A stretch of 64,000 bases of DNA from Sphingorhabdus sp. YGSMI21 (GTDB lineage Bacteria; Pseudomonadota; Alphaproteobacteria; Sphingomonadales; Sphingomonadaceae): positions 1,441,001 through 1,505,000 of the forward strand of contig NZ_CP022548.1 in assembly GCF_002776575.1 (NCBI RefSeq), in the 5' to 3' direction. The notes below the pieces were generated by a model. That model ran no database searches. It saw only the letters and a list, made by a program, of their open reading frames with translations, and had not been told where the DNA came from. The translations under genes and the position numbers were made by a program. Shown in pieces: positions 62,569 to 64,000 of this stretch. Within the stretch, counting starts at the first letter, position 1, and the number at the start of each line of letters is the position of its first letter.

Positions 62569-63084
62569 ATGTCTATCAACGCCACCGCCTTGTCGCGTCT
62601 GTTGCTTGCAGAACGCCAGTCGCTGCTCCGGCAGCTCAGCCGGCTTGTCGGGCGGGACGGGGCCGAGGATGTGGCGCAGAAATTGTGGCTCAAGGTCCAG
62701 GCGGTCCGGGACGATCCCCCGATCCTCAACAAGCGGGCCTATTTGCGGCGGCTGGCGCATAATGTCGCGGTGGATCATATCAAGAGCGACCGGCGCAAGA
62801 CGGCGGTTGCCCAGCATGCGGAGGCTTTGCTGTGGGGGCAGGATCATGAGCCGGGGCCGGACCGCATTGTGGAATCGCGGGAAACGCTGCAGCGGGTGCG
62901 GGATGCGCTGGCCAGTCTTCCCGAGCCGACGCGCACGATATTGCACCTCACCCGCATGGAAGGGCTGACCCAGCGGGAAACCGCTGAGCGGGTCGGGGTG
63001 AGTTCGACCACGGTCGAAAATCACCTGCGGCGGGCGTTGCGCGAGCTTGCCCAGGTCCGGGACGGTGATCCCGCCGGGGAATAA
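62569..63084 (+). CDS. ECF sigma factor (FecI-like)
   Basis: 171 aa. Region 2 (LLRQLSRLVGRDGAEDVAQK, ILNKRAYLRRLAHNVAVDHI, about 19-72) and region 4 with HTH (LTQRETAERVGVSSTTVENH, about 130-149). Same strand as the FecR-like gene about 90 bp downstream. Such pairs control TonB-receptor genes for iron or carbohydrate uptake. Confidence 0.92.
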   Translation: MSINATALSRLLLAERQSLLRQLSRLVGRDGAEDVAQKLWLKVQAVRDDPPILNKRAYLRRLAHNVAVDHIKSDRRKTAVAQHAEALLWGQDHEPGPDRIVESRETLQRVRDALASLPEPTRTILHLTRMEGLTQRETAERVGVSSTTVENHLRRALRELAQVRDGDPAGE

Positions 63085-63177
63085 TATTCCGTATATCTGC
63101 TTGGGAAAATAGGGTCGGCAGGCGTCTAATCTTATAGGGCTGCTGAAACCGGCAACCCGTTCGCATCAATTTGTAAT

Positions 63178-64000
63178 ATGAACATGAAGAAACAGGCCAT
63201 TCCGATACCCAATTCCTCTGAGCAAAACCAGCATGCCGACCTTGACGAGCAGGCGCGATACTGGATCGTCCGCCTCGTTTCGAAGGAAATGAGCCAGCGG
63301 GAACTGGAAGATCTGGAAGCATGGCTGGCAGAGCATGAAAGCCATGCCGCCGCCTTTGCCCGCGAACGCGCGCTCTGGCAGGATCTGGACATGGTTGCCG
63401 AGGGACCGGCCAGCCGCCCGATGCCGGCCGCCGGGATGCGCCCGAAGCCGCTGCAAAAAAGGCCGCGCCTGTCGCGCCGCCGTCTGGTGCGCGCCCTGCC
63501 ACTGGCGCTGACCGCCAGTTTCATCGCGCTCTTTTACGGCCCGGTCTTGCTGCTGGAAATGCAGTCCGATTTCCGCACGGCTGCCGGCGAGACGCGCAGC
63601 ATCGCGCTGTCCGATGGGTCGACCGTCATGCTCGACAGCGCCAGCGCGATTGCCGTGGATATGCAGGGACGGAACCGGACCATCCGCTTGCTGGAGGGCC
63701 GCGCATGGTTCGACGTCCGGCATGAATCCCGTCCGTTTCTGGTGGAAGCGATGGACGGGGTGACGCGCGATATTGGCACTGCTTTCGAAGTCATGGAGCA
63801 GGATGACAGCGTCCAGGTTTCCGTCACCGAAGGCGCGGTCGAAGTGCAGGGCCGGGCGCGCGGCGCGGCGCATCTGCTGGAGGCGGGAGAGCGGGCGCGC
63901 TATTCCGATAGCGACGTCGTTCCGCTGCCCTCCCGACCCGTCTCGGCGATGGCGTCATGGCGCAAGGGGGAATTGCTGCTAAACCAGCAGCCTGTGGAAG
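63178..64000 (+). CDS. FecR-like anti-sigma/sensor protein, 3' end outside window
   Basis: At least 274 codons, open to the window end. N-terminal DUF4880-type domain (QARYWIVRLVSKEMSQRELE, LEAWLAEHESHAAAFARERA), a single TM segment around LPLALTASFIALFYGPVLLL (about 110-130), and the periplasmic FecR domain (TAAGETRSIALSDGSTVMLD, RTIRLLEGRAWFDVRHESRP, VTEGAVEVQG). ATG 63178 or 63184. It would transmit a signal from a transducing TonB receptor to the adjacent sigma factor; that receptor gene is expected just beyond the window. Confidence 0.92.
   Translation, partial: MNMKKQAIPIPNSSEQNQHADLDEQARYWIVRLVSKEMSQRELEDLEAWLAEHESHAAAFARERALWQDLDMVAEGPASRPMPAAGMRPKPLQKRPRLSRRRLVRALPLALTASFIALFYGPVLLLEMQSDFRTAAGETRSIALSDGSTVMLDSASAIAVDMQGRNRTIRLLEGRAWFDVRHESRPFLVEAMDGVTRDIGTAFEVMEQDDSVQVSVTEGAVEVQGRARGAAHLLEAGERARYSDSDVVPLPSRPVSAMASWRKGELLLNQQPVE

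Noticed and set aside
63166..63873. 235-codon open frame on the minus strand near the right end
   Set aside because: The plus strand encodes a convincing FecR-like protein over the same region, open to the window end; the minus frame is its shadow.
1..64000. CRISPR arrays, rRNA operons, riboswitches, phage structural genes, replication origin
   Set aside because: No regularly spaced repeats, rRNA-like stretches, known riboswitch leaders, capsid/tail genes or rep/parAB genes were recognised on either strand.

Overview
The window looks like an accessory (genomic-island-like) stretch of a sphingomonad-type alphaproteobacterium. This is inferred from gene content, not from a marker gene: TonB-dependent receptors with QDVPVAV-type plug domains, CYP153 alkane hydroxylase, Rieske ring-hydroxylating oxygenases, BenD-like dehydrogenase, an ECF sigma/FecR pair, and a heavy load of IS3, IS110/IS1111, IS21, IS5, IS256 and IS1595 elements. 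No rRNA, complete tRNA, CRISPR array or replication origin was seen.

Region 1 (1-6.1 kb), aromatic catabolism: 3' part of a ferredoxin reductase; a convergent BenD/XylL-like SDR; then hydratase-aldolase (NahE/PhdJ type) and Rieske oxygenase alpha and beta as a tight operon; a decayed amidohydrolase gene; and a membrane desaturase/hydroxylase. Region 2 (6.2-10 kb) is mobile debris: a frameshifted IS3 element, an IS66 remnant, a pRiA4b ORF-3-like pseudogene and a complete IS50-group element with 9-bp target duplication.

Region 3 (10.2-18.6 kb) is an operon of alpha/beta hydrolase, PaaI thioesterase, RND adaptor and RND pump, cut by an IS1111-group element exactly inside the first codons of the adaptor, with a divergent MarR regulator and a further thioesterase. 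Region 4 (18.9-27.4 kb) is a CYP153 - ferredoxin - GMC alcohol dehydrogenase - TonB receptor operon with a divergent TetR regulator; the receptor is broken by an IS1595 element carrying cargo genes. A GAF-PAS-GGDEF-EAL protein and a fasciclin lipoprotein follow.

Region 5 (29.9-40.6 kb) is an IS graveyard with broken IclR, LLM monooxygenase and transposase genes. Region 6 (41.2-51.8 kb) is a second catabolic block: TonB receptor, propionyl-CoA synthetase-like ligase, EamA transporter, a NahAc-like Rieske alpha/beta pair, zinc alcohol dehydrogenase and MFS exporter. The promoter regions of the receptor and of the oxygenase share a 13-bp palindrome. Region 7 (51.9-60.5 kb) is again nested IS debris around one AT-rich fumarylacetoacetate-hydrolase-family gene. 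Region 8 (60.6-64 kb) has a Fic protein, a 23-nt tRNA 3'-end fragment that looks like an attachment site and probable island border, then an ECF sigma factor and a FecR-like anti-sigma gene running off the window.

Most notable: (i) the IS1111-group copies carry a 3' noncoding segment in which two hairpin-centred loops match, respectively, the observed target and the element's own ends, i.e. a readable candidate bridge/seek RNA; (ii) three short hairpin insertions, each adding exactly 39 nt relative to an intact homologue in the same window, lie inside three IS3-family genes; (iii) removing IS elements in silico restores several reading frames to the base.
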